A DNA stretch of 64,000 bases from Lysobacter sp. Root916 (GTDB lineage Bacteria > Pseudomonadota > Gammaproteobacteria > Xanthomonadales > Xanthomonadaceae). Both the position numbers and the translations under genes were made by a program. Numbering within the stretch: the stretch's first letter is position 1; every line of letters starts with the position of its first letter. The DNA lies in the NCBI RefSeq assembly GCF_001429785.1, contig NZ_LMJF01000001.1, positions 810,473 through 874,472 on the forward strand. The letters run 5' to 3'. Below are positions 9,543 to 18,718 of this stretch, piece after piece. The notes beneath the pieces are model-generated. The model did not search any database. It was not told where the DNA came from and saw nothing but the letters and a program-made list of their open reading frames with translations.

Positions 9543-10649
9543 ATGAAACCTTCCCTGTCGTCCGCCGCGATCGCCGCGCCGCTGCTGCTGGCCTGGGGGC
9601 TGGGCGGTGCCGCCGCTCCGCCGGCGCCGTTGCCGGAAACCAGCGGCCCGCTCGCCGCCAAGGCGGTCAGCGACGCTTTGGGCGCCTCCCTGCGCGCCGA
9701 CGTGCCGACCGCGCTCACCGCCTTGAAGGCGGCGCCGGTCGAGCAGTTCAACGCCAAGGACGCGGCCTTCCGCAGCTGCATGCTGGATCGTCACGAGCGT
9801 CGTTCGCCGCCGCCACCCTCGGCCGCCGAGGTCCGCGATCCCTACGCCCGGCGCGTGCTCGAGATTTATCAGCGCTACTGGTGGCTCGCGGTGCGCAATC
9901 CGGCCCAGCGTCCGGCCGAGGATGCCAAGCTCAAGGCCGACTTGGCCGCCACGATCGGCGAGAAACCGCCGGCCGACGGCGACGAGGCATTCGATGCGTT
10001 GACCGAACGCATCAACGTGAAACTGCGTGCCAGCGGTTTGCATCCTCTGCAGGGCCGCACCCCGCCGCTGTACGACCTGTTCCTGTGGAGCGAGCAGGAG
10101 GAGCAGGACCACGTCGTCGCGCTGCCCGGCGGCGAACAGCAACCGGTCAAGGTGTTCGTGATGGACGGCTGGCTCAGCCGCGGCTGGAGCAATTACACCG
10201 CCTGCAATCAGACCGGTGCGGCCGGCTGGGCCAATCCCGAGGGGCTGTACGCGGTGCGCGCGGCCTACGGCGATCTCAAGGGCGAGGACTTCCAGGTCAG
10301 TTTCCTAGGCCACGAGTCCCAGCACTACGCCGACCTGAAGCGCTGGCCCGACATGCCTCCGTGGACGCTGGAGTACCGCGCCAAGCTGGTCGAGCTGGCC
10401 AAGGCCGACGTCACCCGGATCAAGCTGCTCGACCGCTTCTACCGCAGCCAGGACGACGAGCCCGATCACCCGCATCCGTACGCGAACAAGCGCGTGATCG
10501 CCGACATGCTGGCCAAGCTGGGTCTGCCGGCCAACGCCGACTTGCGTCAGTCCGATCCCGAAGCGCTGCGCCGCGCCGCGCGCGAGGCGCTGATCGAGGA
10601 CACCCGCAAGCGCGAGGCCGAATCGCCGGCGGCGGCACCGAAGGGCTGA
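9543..10649 (+). CDS. Exported protein of unknown function with HESQH motif, possible zinc metallopeptidase
   Basis: A 368-residue protein with a signal peptide (MKPSLSSAAIAAPLLLAWGL...). I do not recognise the family. Residues 257-261 are HESQH, matching HExxH, in a hydrophobic-helix setting (VSFLGHESQHYADL). Glu277 and Glu284 in WTLEYRAKLVEL could supply a third ligand as in gluzincins. The N-terminal 200 residues are helical, with an SCMLDRH stretch and a YQRYWWLAVRNPAQRP segment. A clear SD (GGAG, seven bases upstream) supports the ATG. Enzyme activity is inference from the motif; the protein could be an inactive or structural relative. Confidence 0.75.
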   Translation: MKPSLSSAAIAAPLLLAWGLGGAAAPPAPLPETSGPLAAKAVSDALGASLRADVPTALTALKAAPVEQFNAKDAAFRSCMLDRHERRSPPPPSAAEVRDPYARRVLEIYQRYWWLAVRNPAQRPAEDAKLKADLAATIGEKPPADGDEAFDALTERINVKLRASGLHPLQGRTPPLYDLFLWSEQEEQDHVVALPGGEQQPVKVFVMDGWLSRGWSNYTACNQTGAAGWANPEGLYAVRAAYGDLKGEDFQVSFLGHESQHYADLKRWPDMPPWTLEYRAKLVELAKADVTRIKLLDRFYRSQDDEPDHPHPYANKRVIADMLAKLGLPANADLRQSDPEALRRAAREALIEDTRKREAESPAAAPKG

Positions 10650-10668
10650 GATCCCCCTGCGCGGGCGC

Positions 10669-10674
10669 TAAACT
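10669..10674 (+). promoter_or_regulatory. -10-like TAAACT, six bases before the thpR start
   Basis: The TAAACT hexamer ends six bases before the ATG, the same spacing as at uup and tcdA. This predicts a leaderless transcript. No convincing -35 is present. Confidence 0.45.
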
Positions 10675-10680
10675 GACGGC

Positions 10681-11277
10681 ATGCAACAAGACTCCTTGTT
10701 CGGCCCGGCGCCCGCGGCGCGTTCCGATATCCATCGTTTGTTCTTCGCGCTGATGCCGGACACGGCCACGCGCGAGCGCATCGCCGGCCTCGCGCCGGCC
10801 TTGCGCCAGCGGTACCAGGGCGGCGGGCGCCTGATCGGCGCTCACCGCTATCACCTGACCCTGCAGTTCCTCGGCGATTTCGGCGCGCTGCCGCAGGCCA
10901 TCGCCGAACGCGCCGCCGCGGCCGCGCAGACCCTGCGCCTGCCCGCGTTCGAGCTGTCCCTGGACCGCGCCGGCAGCTTTCGCAACCACGCCATTCCGTG
11001 GTGGCTGGGTTGCGAGCACCCCGCACCGGGCCTGACCGAGTTGTGGGAGCGTCTGGGCGTGGCCCTGGCCAAGGCCGGCGTGCGCATCGAATCCGGCCAT
11101 CGCGCGCATGCGCCGCACGTGACCATCCTGCGCGATGCCGAACGCGCGCTGGCGCCGACGCCGATCGAACCGATCGCGTGGCGGGTGGACCGCTTCGTGC
11201 TGGTGCATAGCCTGTTGGCCGCGCAAGGACAGAGTCGCTACGACATCTTGGGCGAGTGGGCGCTCGCGGACGCATGA
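10681..11277 (+). CDS. thpR: RNA 2',3'-cyclic phosphodiesterase (ThpR/LigT)
   Basis: A 198-residue 2H phosphoesterase that opens 2',3'-cyclic phosphates on RNA ends. The two catalytic HxT motifs are HLT at 58-60 (HRYHLTLQFLGD) and HVT at 146-148 (APHVTILRD), the normal spacing for the family. HRLFFALMPD marks the first strand. The stop overlaps the ATG of the next gene (ATGA), so the pair is coupled. The cytoplasmic RNA-repair or tRNA-processing role is inferred from family members. Confidence 0.95.
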   Translation: MQQDSLFGPAPAARSDIHRLFFALMPDTATRERIAGLAPALRQRYQGGGRLIGAHRYHLTLQFLGDFGALPQAIAERAAAAAQTLRLPAFELSLDRAGSFRNHAIPWWLGCEHPAPGLTELWERLGVALAKAGVRIESGHRAHAPHVTILRDAERALAPTPIEPIAWRVDRFVLVHSLLAAQGQSRYDILGEWALADA

Positions 11278-11660
11278 AGACGCTGGCGCTCGCCGTGCTC
11301 GCGGTCGCGATGCTGTCGGCCTGCGGCGCGGACGAAACCTTGCAAGGCCATTGGGTGGTGGACCTGGACGCGACCGTCGCCGAGGCGCGTCGGGGCGGCC
11401 GCAGCGAGCGCGAGATCGCGTTTCTGCGCGAGCTCTACGGCCGCGGCCTGCTGGAGATCACCGACGACGCCCTGGTGATGCGCGTGCTCGGCGTGCCCGA
11501 CGCGGTGGCGCGCAACTACCGCGAGCTCGAGCGCGACGGCGACTGCCACCGTCTGCAGGTGCAGGGCAGCGCGCCCAGTCACCGCTACTGCCTGCGCGAC
11601 GGCCGCTTGATCGTCGACGATCCCGGTGCCACGCTCAGCCTGGTGTTCAAGCGCCAGTGA
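11274..11660 (+). CDS. Small lipoprotein, function unknown
   Basis: A 128-residue protein with a lipoprotein signal (MKTLALAVLAVAMLSAC, lipobox LSAC with Cys17). The mature part starts with GADETLQGHWVVDLDAT, reminiscent of small beta-barrel lipocalin-like or DUF-type stress lipoproteins, and continues with two Cys residues (DCHRL, YCLRD) that may pair. The ATG overlaps the thpR stop by four bases. I cannot name a family; the outer-membrane lipoprotein location is well supported. Confidence 0.82.
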   Translation: MKTLALAVLAVAMLSACGADETLQGHWVVDLDATVAEARRGGRSEREIAFLRELYGRGLLEITDDALVMRVLGVPDAVARNYRELERDGDCHRLQVQGSAPSHRYCLRDGRLIVDDPGATLSLVFKRQ

Positions 11661-11685
11661 GCCACGCCGGCCCCGGGAGCCCGTC

Positions 11686-12294
11686 ATGCCCCAGCACGAC
11701 CCACGCATCGACGCTTACATCGCCCAGGCCGCCGAGTTCGCCCGGCCCATCCTCGAACAGGTGCGCGGCGTGGTGCATAAGGCCTGCCCGGAGGTCGAGG
11801 AAACCCTGAAGTGGGGCATGCCCAGCTTCGTCTACCACGGCCGGATCCTGTGCGGCATGGCCGCGTTCAAGCAGCACGCCAGCTTCGGTTTCTGGCAGGG
11901 CGCCCACATCGTCGGGCCGGACGGCCGCAAGGGCGAGGAGGGGATGGGCCAGTTCGGGCGACTGACCCGGCTCGCCGATCTGCCCGGTAAGCGCGAGCTC
12001 GGCGGCTACGTCCAACAGGCCATGGCCCTGATCGACGCGGGCGTGAAGCGGCCCACGACCAAGAGCGCGCAACCCAAGCCGCCGCTGGCGGTGCCCGAGG
12101 ACCTGGCGGCGGCACTGAAGAAGAACGCCCCGGCGCGCAAGACCTTCGAGGCCTTCCCACCCAGCCACAGACGCGAATACGTGGAGTGGATCGTCGAAGC
12201 CAAGCGCGAGGCGACCCGGCTCAAGCGCGTGCAGCAGGCCGTGGAATGGCTGGCCGAAGGCAAGCACCGCAACTGGAAGTACATGCAGCGCTGA
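11686..12294 (+). CDS. YdeI/DUF1801 family protein
   Basis: A 202-residue cytosolic protein. The N-terminal two-thirds is the DUF1801 fold (ILEQVRGVVHKACPEVEETL, KWGMPSFVYHGRILCGMAAF, ASFGFWQGA). The C-terminal part is the YdeI/OmdA-associated helical region (FPPSHRREYVEWIVEAKREA, KRVQQAVEWLAEGKHRNWKY). The family is widespread in soil bacteria; the biochemical role is unknown and may involve small-molecule or iron handling. The SD GGGAGC precedes the ATG. It follows the lipoprotein by 25 bases and may belong to the same transcript. Confidence 0.9.
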   Translation: MPQHDPRIDAYIAQAAEFARPILEQVRGVVHKACPEVEETLKWGMPSFVYHGRILCGMAAFKQHASFGFWQGAHIVGPDGRKGEEGMGQFGRLTRLADLPGKRELGGYVQQAMALIDAGVKRPTTKSAQPKPPLAVPEDLAAALKKNAPARKTFEAFPPSHRREYVEWIVEAKREATRLKRVQQAVEWLAEGKHRNWKYMQR

Positions 12295-12354
12295 GTGGGG
12301 CCCGCTAGGTTCGCGCGTCGATCGCTGCGCGGCGGTCGCGTCGAAGCGTATCGG

Positions 12355-13245
12355 TCACGGAGCGGTCGGCGGCGTCATGCGCAGCACGGCATGCAGGCCG
12401 TAGTGGTCCGATGCCCACACGCCGTCCGCATCCGGTGCGTCGAACAGAATCTCGGCCTGGCTGGGCGCGAACGCGTCGGGCTGGTACCAGACGTGGTCGA
12501 TGCGCAGCGGCGCGTACTGATTGAGGTTGAGCGTGCTGTGCTCGCGGGCGTCGTCGGCGATGTCCGGATGCAGCGCGCCGTAGGCGTTGCGGAAGCGGCG
12601 GCCGAACTCGGCGAACTCGGGCGCATGCTCGGGGGCGTTGAAATCGCCGGCGACCAGGCTGGGAGCGCCGCCGGCCGTGGCGTCGATATAGGCCAGCAGA
12701 TCGTCGATCTGGCGCCGACGGATCGCGCCGCCTTCGGGCTTGTAGTGCAGGTGGGTGGCGTAGACGTTGACTACGCGACCGTTCACCTCGATGCGGGCGT
12801 GGGCGACGGTGCGGTAGTCGTCGGCGGGCTGCAAGGGCTTCCAATCGAACGCCAGCAGCGGGCGACGGCTCAGGATCGCGTTGCCGTAGCGGCGCGCCGC
12901 GTCGGTGGCGTCGACCGAGACGAAATAGGCGCGGTAGCCCAGCGCATCGGCCAGGGTCTGGGCCTGGTTGGGCAGGGTCTGGTGTTGCAGCACTTCCTGC
13001 AGCGCGATCACGTCGGGCTGCAGGCGGCGCAGTTCGACCACGATCTGGCGTTGGCGCGCCGGCCAGTCGCTCTTGTCGTGCCAGAGGTTGAGGGTAACGA
13101 CCGAAAGCCCGCCGTCGGCGGGCGCCGCTTGCGGGCGCGCCTGCGGTTCGGCGGCCGGCGATGGCGCGGCCGCCAGCATCGCCAGCAGGGCGACGCCGCC
13201 CAGCAGCCGCGCGGCCAGGCGCCGCGACGCCGGCCCGCCGATCAT
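12355..13245 (-). CDS. Secreted endonuclease/exonuclease/phosphatase family protein
   Basis: A 296-residue exported hydrolase of the DNase I/sphingomyelinase fold. After a signal peptide (...LLGGVALLAMLAAAPSPAAA) the landmarks are LSVVTLNLWHDKSDWPAR, VIALQEVL (Mg-binding Glu), NVYATHLHY, PSLVAGDFNAP (catalytic Asp and Asn) and the terminal WASDHYGLHAVL (catalytic His). It could act on phospholipid head groups, nucleic acid or inositol phosphates; the sequence does not decide. The start lies eight bases after the stop of the M14 peptidase, so both secreted hydrolases form one operon. Confidence 0.92.
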   Translation of the reverse strand: MIGGPASRRLAARLLGGVALLAMLAAAPSPAAEPQARPQAAPADGGLSVVTLNLWHDKSDWPARQRQIVVELRRLQPDVIALQEVLQHQTLPNQAQTLADALGYRAYFVSVDATDAARRYGNAILSRRPLLAFDWKPLQPADDYRTVAHARIEVNGRVVNVYATHLHYKPEGGAIRRRQIDDLLAYIDATAGGAPSLVAGDFNAPEHAPEFAEFGRRFRNAYGALHPDIADDAREHSTLNLNQYAPLRIDHVWYQPDAFAPSQAEILFDAPDADGVWASDHYGLHAVLRMTPPTAP

Positions 13246-13253
13246 CCGCGCGC

Positions 13254-15020
13254 TCAGCGCGGCACCGTCGCGATGCGCAGCACCGGATACAGGCGGTAGC
13301 TGTCGTCCCAGGACGAGTGGCGGCGGTAGAAGAACTCCAGGCGCGCCTGCGCATCCTTGGCGAAGGCCGGATCGGACTTCAGCTTCTGCTCGAACGCGGC
13401 CTTGAGCTTGGGATCGGCGGCGAGCATCTCGCGCGCGACTTCCTCGGCCACGTAGTCCTCCATGTACTCCTTGCGCTCGAAGGCGTTGTTGAACTCGCCC
13501 CAGGCCGCCAACGCGTCCGGCGCCTGCGGTTCCAGCAGGGCCATGGCCAGGCGCGCCTTGGGCTGGGCGATCGGCACGAACAGGGCGCCGGCGCCGACGT
13601 TGCGCAGTTCCGGCTTCCACTCGCCGGTGGCGGTGAGGCGTTGGTGGCCTTCCACCGACTGCGCGCCGAATTCGGCCTTGTCGGCGCGGAAGGTCTCGAC
13701 CCGTGCCTTGGGCAGCGCGCCGTCGAGGCGACGGTAGGCGACGCCGTGCTGGTCGAGCTTGGCCGCGACCCAGGCCGCGTGCGCGGCCGGCACCAGGTAG
13801 CCGCCGCGCGGCGCCTTGACCGTGAGGCTGGGCTGGACGTCGTCCTTCATCGGGATGTTCCAGACCTGCGGCGTGGTCTCGTCGTAGCGCGTCATCAGCG
13901 CGCCGGAGATCTCCGAGGGCGTGCGCGTGTAGGCGTAGCCGCGGAAGGCGACGGTGCGGGTCTTGGGGCCGGCCTTGTAGTCCAGCGCCACCGGCTGACC
14001 GCCGAGCTTGGTCGCACGCTGATCGGCGGCGGCGGTTTCGCGCCGCCAGGCCGCGCCCTGCGCGCCGACCAGTTCCATCAGCGCGACCACGGTGTTGCGG
14101 GTGATGCGCACGCGGGTCGGGTAGTCCTTCCAGGAATGGGTTTCGACCAGCATGGCCAGGCGGTTGCGCAGCTGGAAATAGCCGTGCGAGAAGCGCGGCG
14201 GAGCGACGCCGTCCTCGAAGCCGGAGCTGGGATCGTCGTTCTGCACGAACGAGGGGTAGTAGGGCAACGGCAGCGAACCCTGCGCGGCCAGGCGCTGGAT
14301 CACGCCGTCGCGTAGCGCGGTGCCGGCCTTGCGCAATGCGGCGTCGCCCGACTTCACCGGCTCGACCTGGATCGACACGTCGTGCTCGAACTTGGCGCCG
14401 TCGGTCACGTGCAGATCGACGTAGACCAGCGGGTCCCAGGCGTCGACCAGCTTGAGCATGGACTGCATCTCGATGCTGTCGGCCTTGAGGTAGTCGCGGT
14501 TGAGGTTGTAGTTTTGGGCGGTGGTGCGCCAGCCCATTTCCTCGGGGCCGCGCTGGTTGGGGCGGTTCCAGCGCGCGAAGCGCTCGTGGCCGTCGACGTT
14601 GAACACCGGCACGAACAGCAGCACCTGCCTGGCCAGCGCGCCGGGCGCGGCGGCGCCGTCCAGGGCCTCGCGCAGGGCCAGGAAACCGGCGTCCTTGCCG
14701 TCGATCTCGCCGGAATGGATGCCGCCCTGGACCAGCATCACCGGCAGGTTCTTGGCCTTGGCCGCCTGCGGGGTGAACGCGCCGGCCGGCGACACGATCA
14801 ACACCTTCATCGGCCGGCCCTCGGGCGAGGTGCCGAAATCGGCGCAGCGCACCGCGTCCGGATAACGCAGCGCATAGGCCTCGCACAGCGAGATCACTTC
14901 GTCGTAGCGGCCGGTCTTGGTGAAGCCGCTGCGTTCGGCGACGGTGCTCAGCGAGGTGTCTGCGGCGGCGACGGGCAGGGCGCTGGCGAGCAGCGCGGCG
15001 AGCAAGAGCGTGCGGGTCAT
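13254..15020 (-). CDS. Secreted M14-family zinc carboxypeptidase
   Basis: A 588-residue peptidase with a signal peptide (MTRTLLLAALLASALPVAAA). The M14 zinc site is HSGEIDGKDAG (His and Glu ligands) with the third ligand in YVDLHVTDG; VFNVDGHERF and NYNLNRDYLK match the substrate-carboxylate binding region, and LVETHSWKDYPTRV supplies a conserved acidic segment. The C-terminal 230 residues are an accessory domain not needed for the M14 fold. It probably trims C-terminal residues from peptides outside the inner membrane. The ATG at 15020 follows a GGGAGAGA-type SD; longer in-frame starts would bury the signal peptide. Confidence 0.92.
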   Translation of the reverse strand: MTRTLLLAALLASALPVAAADTSLSTVAERSGFTKTGRYDEVISLCEAYALRYPDAVRCADFGTSPEGRPMKVLIVSPAGAFTPQAAKAKNLPVMLVQGGIHSGEIDGKDAGFLALREALDGAAAPGALARQVLLFVPVFNVDGHERFARWNRPNQRGPEEMGWRTTAQNYNLNRDYLKADSIEMQSMLKLVDAWDPLVYVDLHVTDGAKFEHDVSIQVEPVKSGDAALRKAGTALRDGVIQRLAAQGSLPLPYYPSFVQNDDPSSGFEDGVAPPRFSHGYFQLRNRLAMLVETHSWKDYPTRVRITRNTVVALMELVGAQGAAWRRETAAADQRATKLGGQPVALDYKAGPKTRTVAFRGYAYTRTPSEISGALMTRYDETTPQVWNIPMKDDVQPSLTVKAPRGGYLVPAAHAAWVAAKLDQHGVAYRRLDGALPKARVETFRADKAEFGAQSVEGHQRLTATGEWKPELRNVGAGALFVPIAQPKARLAMALLEPQAPDALAAWGEFNNAFERKEYMEDYVAEEVAREMLAADPKLKAAFEQKLKSDPAFAKDAQARLEFFYRRHSSWDDSYRLYPVLRIATVPR

Positions 15021-15202
15021 GCGGGGTCTCTCTCCCAGGTCTGCCCGCATGGTAACGGAGCCTCCGGGCCAAGGCTGTGCACGGTTGGCACACTGCTGAC
15101 AAGCGGCGTCAGCACATTCGAAACGCAAGGCGCGCGCTCCACGCGGCTGCGTACGGACCGAGGCCTGGCTTAGACTGCTCGGCCGTCTCCAGGGATGTCC
15201 GC

Positions 15203-15829
15203 ATGTACGCGCTCTACTACTCTCCCGGCGCCGCCAGCCTGGTCGTGCATTGGTTGCTGATCGAGCTGGATCAGCCGCACGAGCTGCGTCTGACCGACAT
15301 CGACAGCGGCGCGCACAAACGCGCGGACTATCTGGCCCTGAATCCGGCCGGCCGCATTCCGACCCTGCTGGTCGATGGCCAGCCGCTGCACGAGACCTGC
15401 GGCCTGTTGCTGCTGCTCGGCGACCGCCATCCCGAGTCCGGCTTCGCGCCCGCGCCCAGCGATCCGCGCCGCGGCGCTTACTACCAGTGGATGCTGTACC
15501 TGGCCAACGCGGTGCAATCGCCGCTGCGGTTGTGGTGGTACCCGGGCGACGTCGGCGCCGATCCCGAAGCCGTGCGCGCGGGCGTGCGCGAGCGCGTCGA
15601 GGCGGCCTGGCAGCACATCGACGCGCACCTGGCCGCACATGGCCCCTATCTGCTGGGCGAGGGCCCGGGCATCGCCGATTTCTACCTGACCATGCTGATG
15701 CGCTGGACCCGCAACATGCCGCGCCCCGGCCACGACTGGCCGCACTTGGGCGAGCTGGCCCGACGCATGAAGGCGCGGCCCTCGTTCCGCACCTTGTACG
15801 AGCGCGAAGGCCTGAGCGAATGGGCTTGA
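15203..15829 (+). CDS. Glutathione S-transferase family protein
   Basis: A 208-residue cytosolic GST. The first strand and helix are MYALYYSPGAASLVVHWLLIEL; LNPAGRIPTLLVDGQPLHET gives the cis-Pro and gamma-glutamyl-binding loop. The C-terminal helical domain includes YLLGEGPGIADFYLTMLMRW. The catalytic residue is probably a Ser or Cys near SPGAAS. A -10-like TTAGACT lies about 30 bases upstream and an AGGGA SD before the ATG. It is divergent from the M14 operon; substrate unknown. Confidence 0.92.
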   Translation: MYALYYSPGAASLVVHWLLIELDQPHELRLTDIDSGAHKRADYLALNPAGRIPTLLVDGQPLHETCGLLLLLGDRHPESGFAPAPSDPRRGAYYQWMLYLANAVQSPLRLWWYPGDVGADPEAVRAGVRERVEAAWQHIDAHLAAHGPYLLGEGPGIADFYLTMLMRWTRNMPRPGHDWPHLGELARRMKARPSFRTLYEREGLSEWA

Positions 15830-15981
15830 TCGCCTAGGCCCCAGCGGCGCCCGGCTGTGCCGTATCTGGCCGCCGGCGACGCCGGCACGGGCTCCCGGGC
15901 GAGCGGCCGGTGCGGCCCCCGCCGGCCCGGCCGCGACGATCGGTTAGGCTTAGCGGACCGCAACCGCAGGACCGCCCGTAG

Positions 15982-17610
15982 ATGAGCCAAGCCGCCACCG
16001 CCCGCGCCGATTCGCAGGGGCGCATGCCCCGCCAGATCGCCTACATCATCGGCAACGAGGCGGCCGAGCGCTTCAGCTTCTACGGCATGCGCAACATCCT
16101 GACCTCGTTCCTGGTCGGGACCCTGTTGCTGGCGTCCACCTCCGACCTGGCCGAGCGCGAGCACCTGGCCAAGGAGGTGTTCCACAGCTTCATGATCGGC
16201 ACCTACTTCTTCCCCTTGCTGGGCGGCTGGCTGGCCGACCGCTATTTCGGCAAGTACAACACCGTCATCTGGTTCTCGCTGATCTACTGCGCCGGCCACG
16301 CCTGCCTGGCCCTGTTCGAGCACAGCCAGACCGGCTTCTACACCGGTTTGTTCCTGATCGCGTTCGGCGCCGGCGGCATAAAACCGCTGGTGGTGTCCTT
16401 CGTCGGCGACCAGTTCGACCAGAGCAACAAGGCCAAGGCCAAGCTGGTGTTCGACGCGTTCTACTGGACGATCAACTTCGGCTCGCTGTTCGCGTCCTTG
16501 CTGATGCCGATCTTCCTGCGCGAGTACGGCCCCAGCGTCGCCTTCGGCATCCCCGGCGCGCTGATGTTCCTGGCCACCCTGATCTTCTGGCTCGGCCGCC
16601 ACCGCTACGTGCGCGTGCCGCCGACCCGCGACACGCCCGATCCGGATTCGTTCTTCAACGTCGCCCGCACCGCTCTGACCACGTCGGCGCCGGGGCAGGG
16701 CAACCCCGGCGCGATCGTCGCCTGCCTGGGCGTGGCCCTGGCGCTGGCCGCGGCCTCGCTGAGCTTCGTGCCGGCGATGGGCTTCGTCAAAAGCGTGTGC
16801 CTGGCGCTGGGCCTGCTGATCGGCTTCGGCGGCTACGGCATCTCGCTGCAGCTGGACCGCGCGCGCGGCAAGCATTCGGCGGTGGCGGTGGACGGCGTGC
16901 GCGCAGTGCTGCGCATCGTGATCGTGTTCGCCCTGGTCACCCCGTTCTGGTCGCTGTTCGACCAGAAGGCCTCGACCTGGGTGCTGCAGGGCCAGAAGAT
17001 GGTGGTGCCCACCGACCTGTGGTGGTGGCCGACCTGGCTGATCTCCGGCGAAGGCGGCGCGCGCGCCGCGGCCTCGCAGATGCAGGCGATCAATCCCTTG
17101 CTGGTGATGCTGCTGATTCCGTTCAACAACCTGCTGCTGTACCCGGCGCTGCGCCGGGTCGGCCTCAACCCGACGCCGCTGCGGCGCATGGGCTTCGGCA
17201 TCGCGATCTCCGGCCTGTCCTGGATCGTCGCGGCGGTGCTGCAGCTGTACCTGGACGCCGGCCACCCGATGTCGCTGTCCTGGCAGATCCTGCCCTACAT
17301 CCTGCTGACCCTGGGCGAGGTGCTGGTGTCGGCGACCGCGCTGGAGTTCGCCTACAGCCAGGCGCCGCAGTCGATGAAGGGCGTGATCATGGCGCTGTGG
17401 TATCTCACCAGCACCTTCGGCAACCTGTGGGTGATGCTGACCAACGCGGCGGTGCGCAACGCCTCGGTGACCGCTCACATCGCCGGCACGGGCCTGAGCG
17501 AAAATGCCTTCCTGATGTTCTTCTTCGCCGGATTCGCCTTCGTTGCGGCGGCCGCGTTCGGGCTGTACGCGCGGCGCTATCCGATGCAGGACCATTACCG
17601 AGCCGCCTGA
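15982..17610 (+). CDS. Proton-dependent oligopeptide transporter (POT/PTR2 family)
   Basis: A 542-residue inner-membrane symporter importing di- and tripeptides. The POT fingerprint ExxERF is present at residues 26-31 (NEAAERFSFYGMRNIL), followed by FFPLLGGWLADRYFGK, the PTR2 signature region GAGGIKPLVVSFVGDQF, and YWTINFGSLFASLL. About 12-14 hydrophobic segments span the length. A charged loop (residues about 210-235) divides the two bundles. It fits with the peptidases in this window as the uptake step for peptides. The rhomboid gene follows after 24 bases and may share the transcript. Confidence 0.94.
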   Translation: MSQAATARADSQGRMPRQIAYIIGNEAAERFSFYGMRNILTSFLVGTLLLASTSDLAEREHLAKEVFHSFMIGTYFFPLLGGWLADRYFGKYNTVIWFSLIYCAGHACLALFEHSQTGFYTGLFLIAFGAGGIKPLVVSFVGDQFDQSNKAKAKLVFDAFYWTINFGSLFASLLMPIFLREYGPSVAFGIPGALMFLATLIFWLGRHRYVRVPPTRDTPDPDSFFNVARTALTTSAPGQGNPGAIVACLGVALALAAASLSFVPAMGFVKSVCLALGLLIGFGGYGISLQLDRARGKHSAVAVDGVRAVLRIVIVFALVTPFWSLFDQKASTWVLQGQKMVVPTDLWWWPTWLISGEGGARAAASQMQAINPLLVMLLIPFNNLLLYPALRRVGLNPTPLRRMGFGIAISGLSWIVAAVLQLYLDAGHPMSLSWQILPYILLTLGEVLVSATALEFAYSQAPQSMKGVIMALWYLTSTFGNLWVMLTNAAVRNASVTAHIAGTGLSENAFLMFFFAGFAFVAAAAFGLYARRYPMQDHYRAA

Positions 17611-17634
17611 CGCAACACCGCGAGACCCGACCCG

Positions 17635-18237
17635 ATGCTGACCTTCGTCCTGATCGCCGCGACCATGCTGGTGTCGTGGCTGGCGTTCGAGAATCCCAAG
17701 CTGAAACAGCGGCTGATCCTGTGGCCGCCCGCGGTGGAGCGCCGTCATCAGTACGACCGCCTGCTCACCCACGGCTTCGTCCACGCCGATTGGCAGCATC
17801 TGTTGTTCAACATGCTGACGCTGTACTTTTTCGGGCGTGGGCTCGAAGGCCTCATGACGCAGCTGGTCGGCCCCGTCGTGTTCGTGTTTTTCTATCTGTC
17901 GGCGATCGTCGTGGCGATCCTGCCCAGCTATCTGCGCCATCGGCGCGACGCCAACTACAGCAGCCTGGGTGCGTCCGGCGGCGTGTCGGCGGTGCTGTTC
18001 GCCTCGATCCTGCTGCAGCCCTGGACCCTGGTCTTCATCCCGATCCCGATGCCGGCGATCGTATACGCGGTGGGCTACGTGGCGTATTCGTTCTGGATGG
18101 ACAAGCGCGGTGGCGACGGCATCAACCACAGCGCCCATCTGTCGGGCGCGATCTACGGCGTGCTGTTCATGCTGCTGATGGAGCCGCGCGTGGGCCCGTA
18201 CTTCCTGCAGCAGCTAAGCAACCCTCAGTTCCGCTGA
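17635..18237 (+). CDS. Rhomboid-family intramembrane serine protease
   Basis: A 200-residue six-helix membrane protein. Rhomboid landmarks are HGFVHADWQHLLFNMLTLYFFG (the conserved His and Asn helix), the catalytic Ser114 in SLGASGGVSAVLF, and the catalytic His168 in NHSAHLSGAIYG. The Ser-His dyad and GxSG are intact, so activity is expected within the inner membrane. Physiological substrates are unknown. It is shorter than GlpG because it lacks the cytoplasmic N-terminal domain. Confidence 0.95.
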   Translation: MLTFVLIAATMLVSWLAFENPKLKQRLILWPPAVERRHQYDRLLTHGFVHADWQHLLFNMLTLYFFGRGLEGLMTQLVGPVVFVFFYLSAIVVAILPSYLRHRRDANYSSLGASGGVSAVLFASILLQPWTLVFIPIPMPAIVYAVGYVAYSFWMDKRGGDGINHSAHLSGAIYGVLFMLLMEPRVGPYFLQQLSNPQFR

Positions 18238-18262
18238 TCGCGCCCTTCCCCTAAGACGGGGT

Positions 18263-18466
18263 TCAGGCGGCCCAGCGGCTCTCGATGCGGGGCAGGGCGT
18301 CCAGTTCCGGAATGGTCTCGCCGTAGGCTTCGGCCAGGCGGCCGTAGATGGCGGCGTCTAGCTGCATCAGCTCCTGGGCATCGCCTTCGCCGGTACGGAC
18401 CAGCTCGTACATGCGGGTGACCAAAGCGTCGTCGCTGACGGTATTCATGGGTAGGTTCATGGACAT
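18263..18466 (-). CDS. Small acidic protein, 67 residues, function unknown
   Basis: The frame MSMNLPMNTVSDDALVTRMY continues with short helices rich in Glu, Asp, Ala and Leu (ELMQLDAAIYGRLAEAYGE). There are no Cys, signal or membrane segments. A strong SD (GAGGAGAAGG on the minus strand) favours the start at 18466 over the three other nearby ATG codons. It is convergent with the rhomboid gene and divergent from the histone-like gene. Confidence 0.75.
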   Translation of the reverse strand: MSMNLPMNTVSDDALVTRMYELVRTGEGDAQELMQLDAAIYGRLAEAYGETIPELDALPRIESRWAA

Positions 18467-18718
18467 GCGCCTTCTCCTCTCACTTTCCCTTTCTGGTAAC
18501 GGAAAGAACGCAGAAACCATGCCAGCGTTTGTGGCGGCTATCACCCGGAAAATGTGACGTACGGTGTCAACGCTGGCCGTTCAGGGCCGGCCGGGGCTGA
18601 CGCGCTGGGGCGGCCGGGCGGGGCGTCGCTCACCCGGCTTGAATGCCCGCCGTGCTACCACCGATACAGCGGTGGCACCGCGCCGCCGCCCCCTCGGAGA
18701 CCCCACAGGAGGCAAGGC

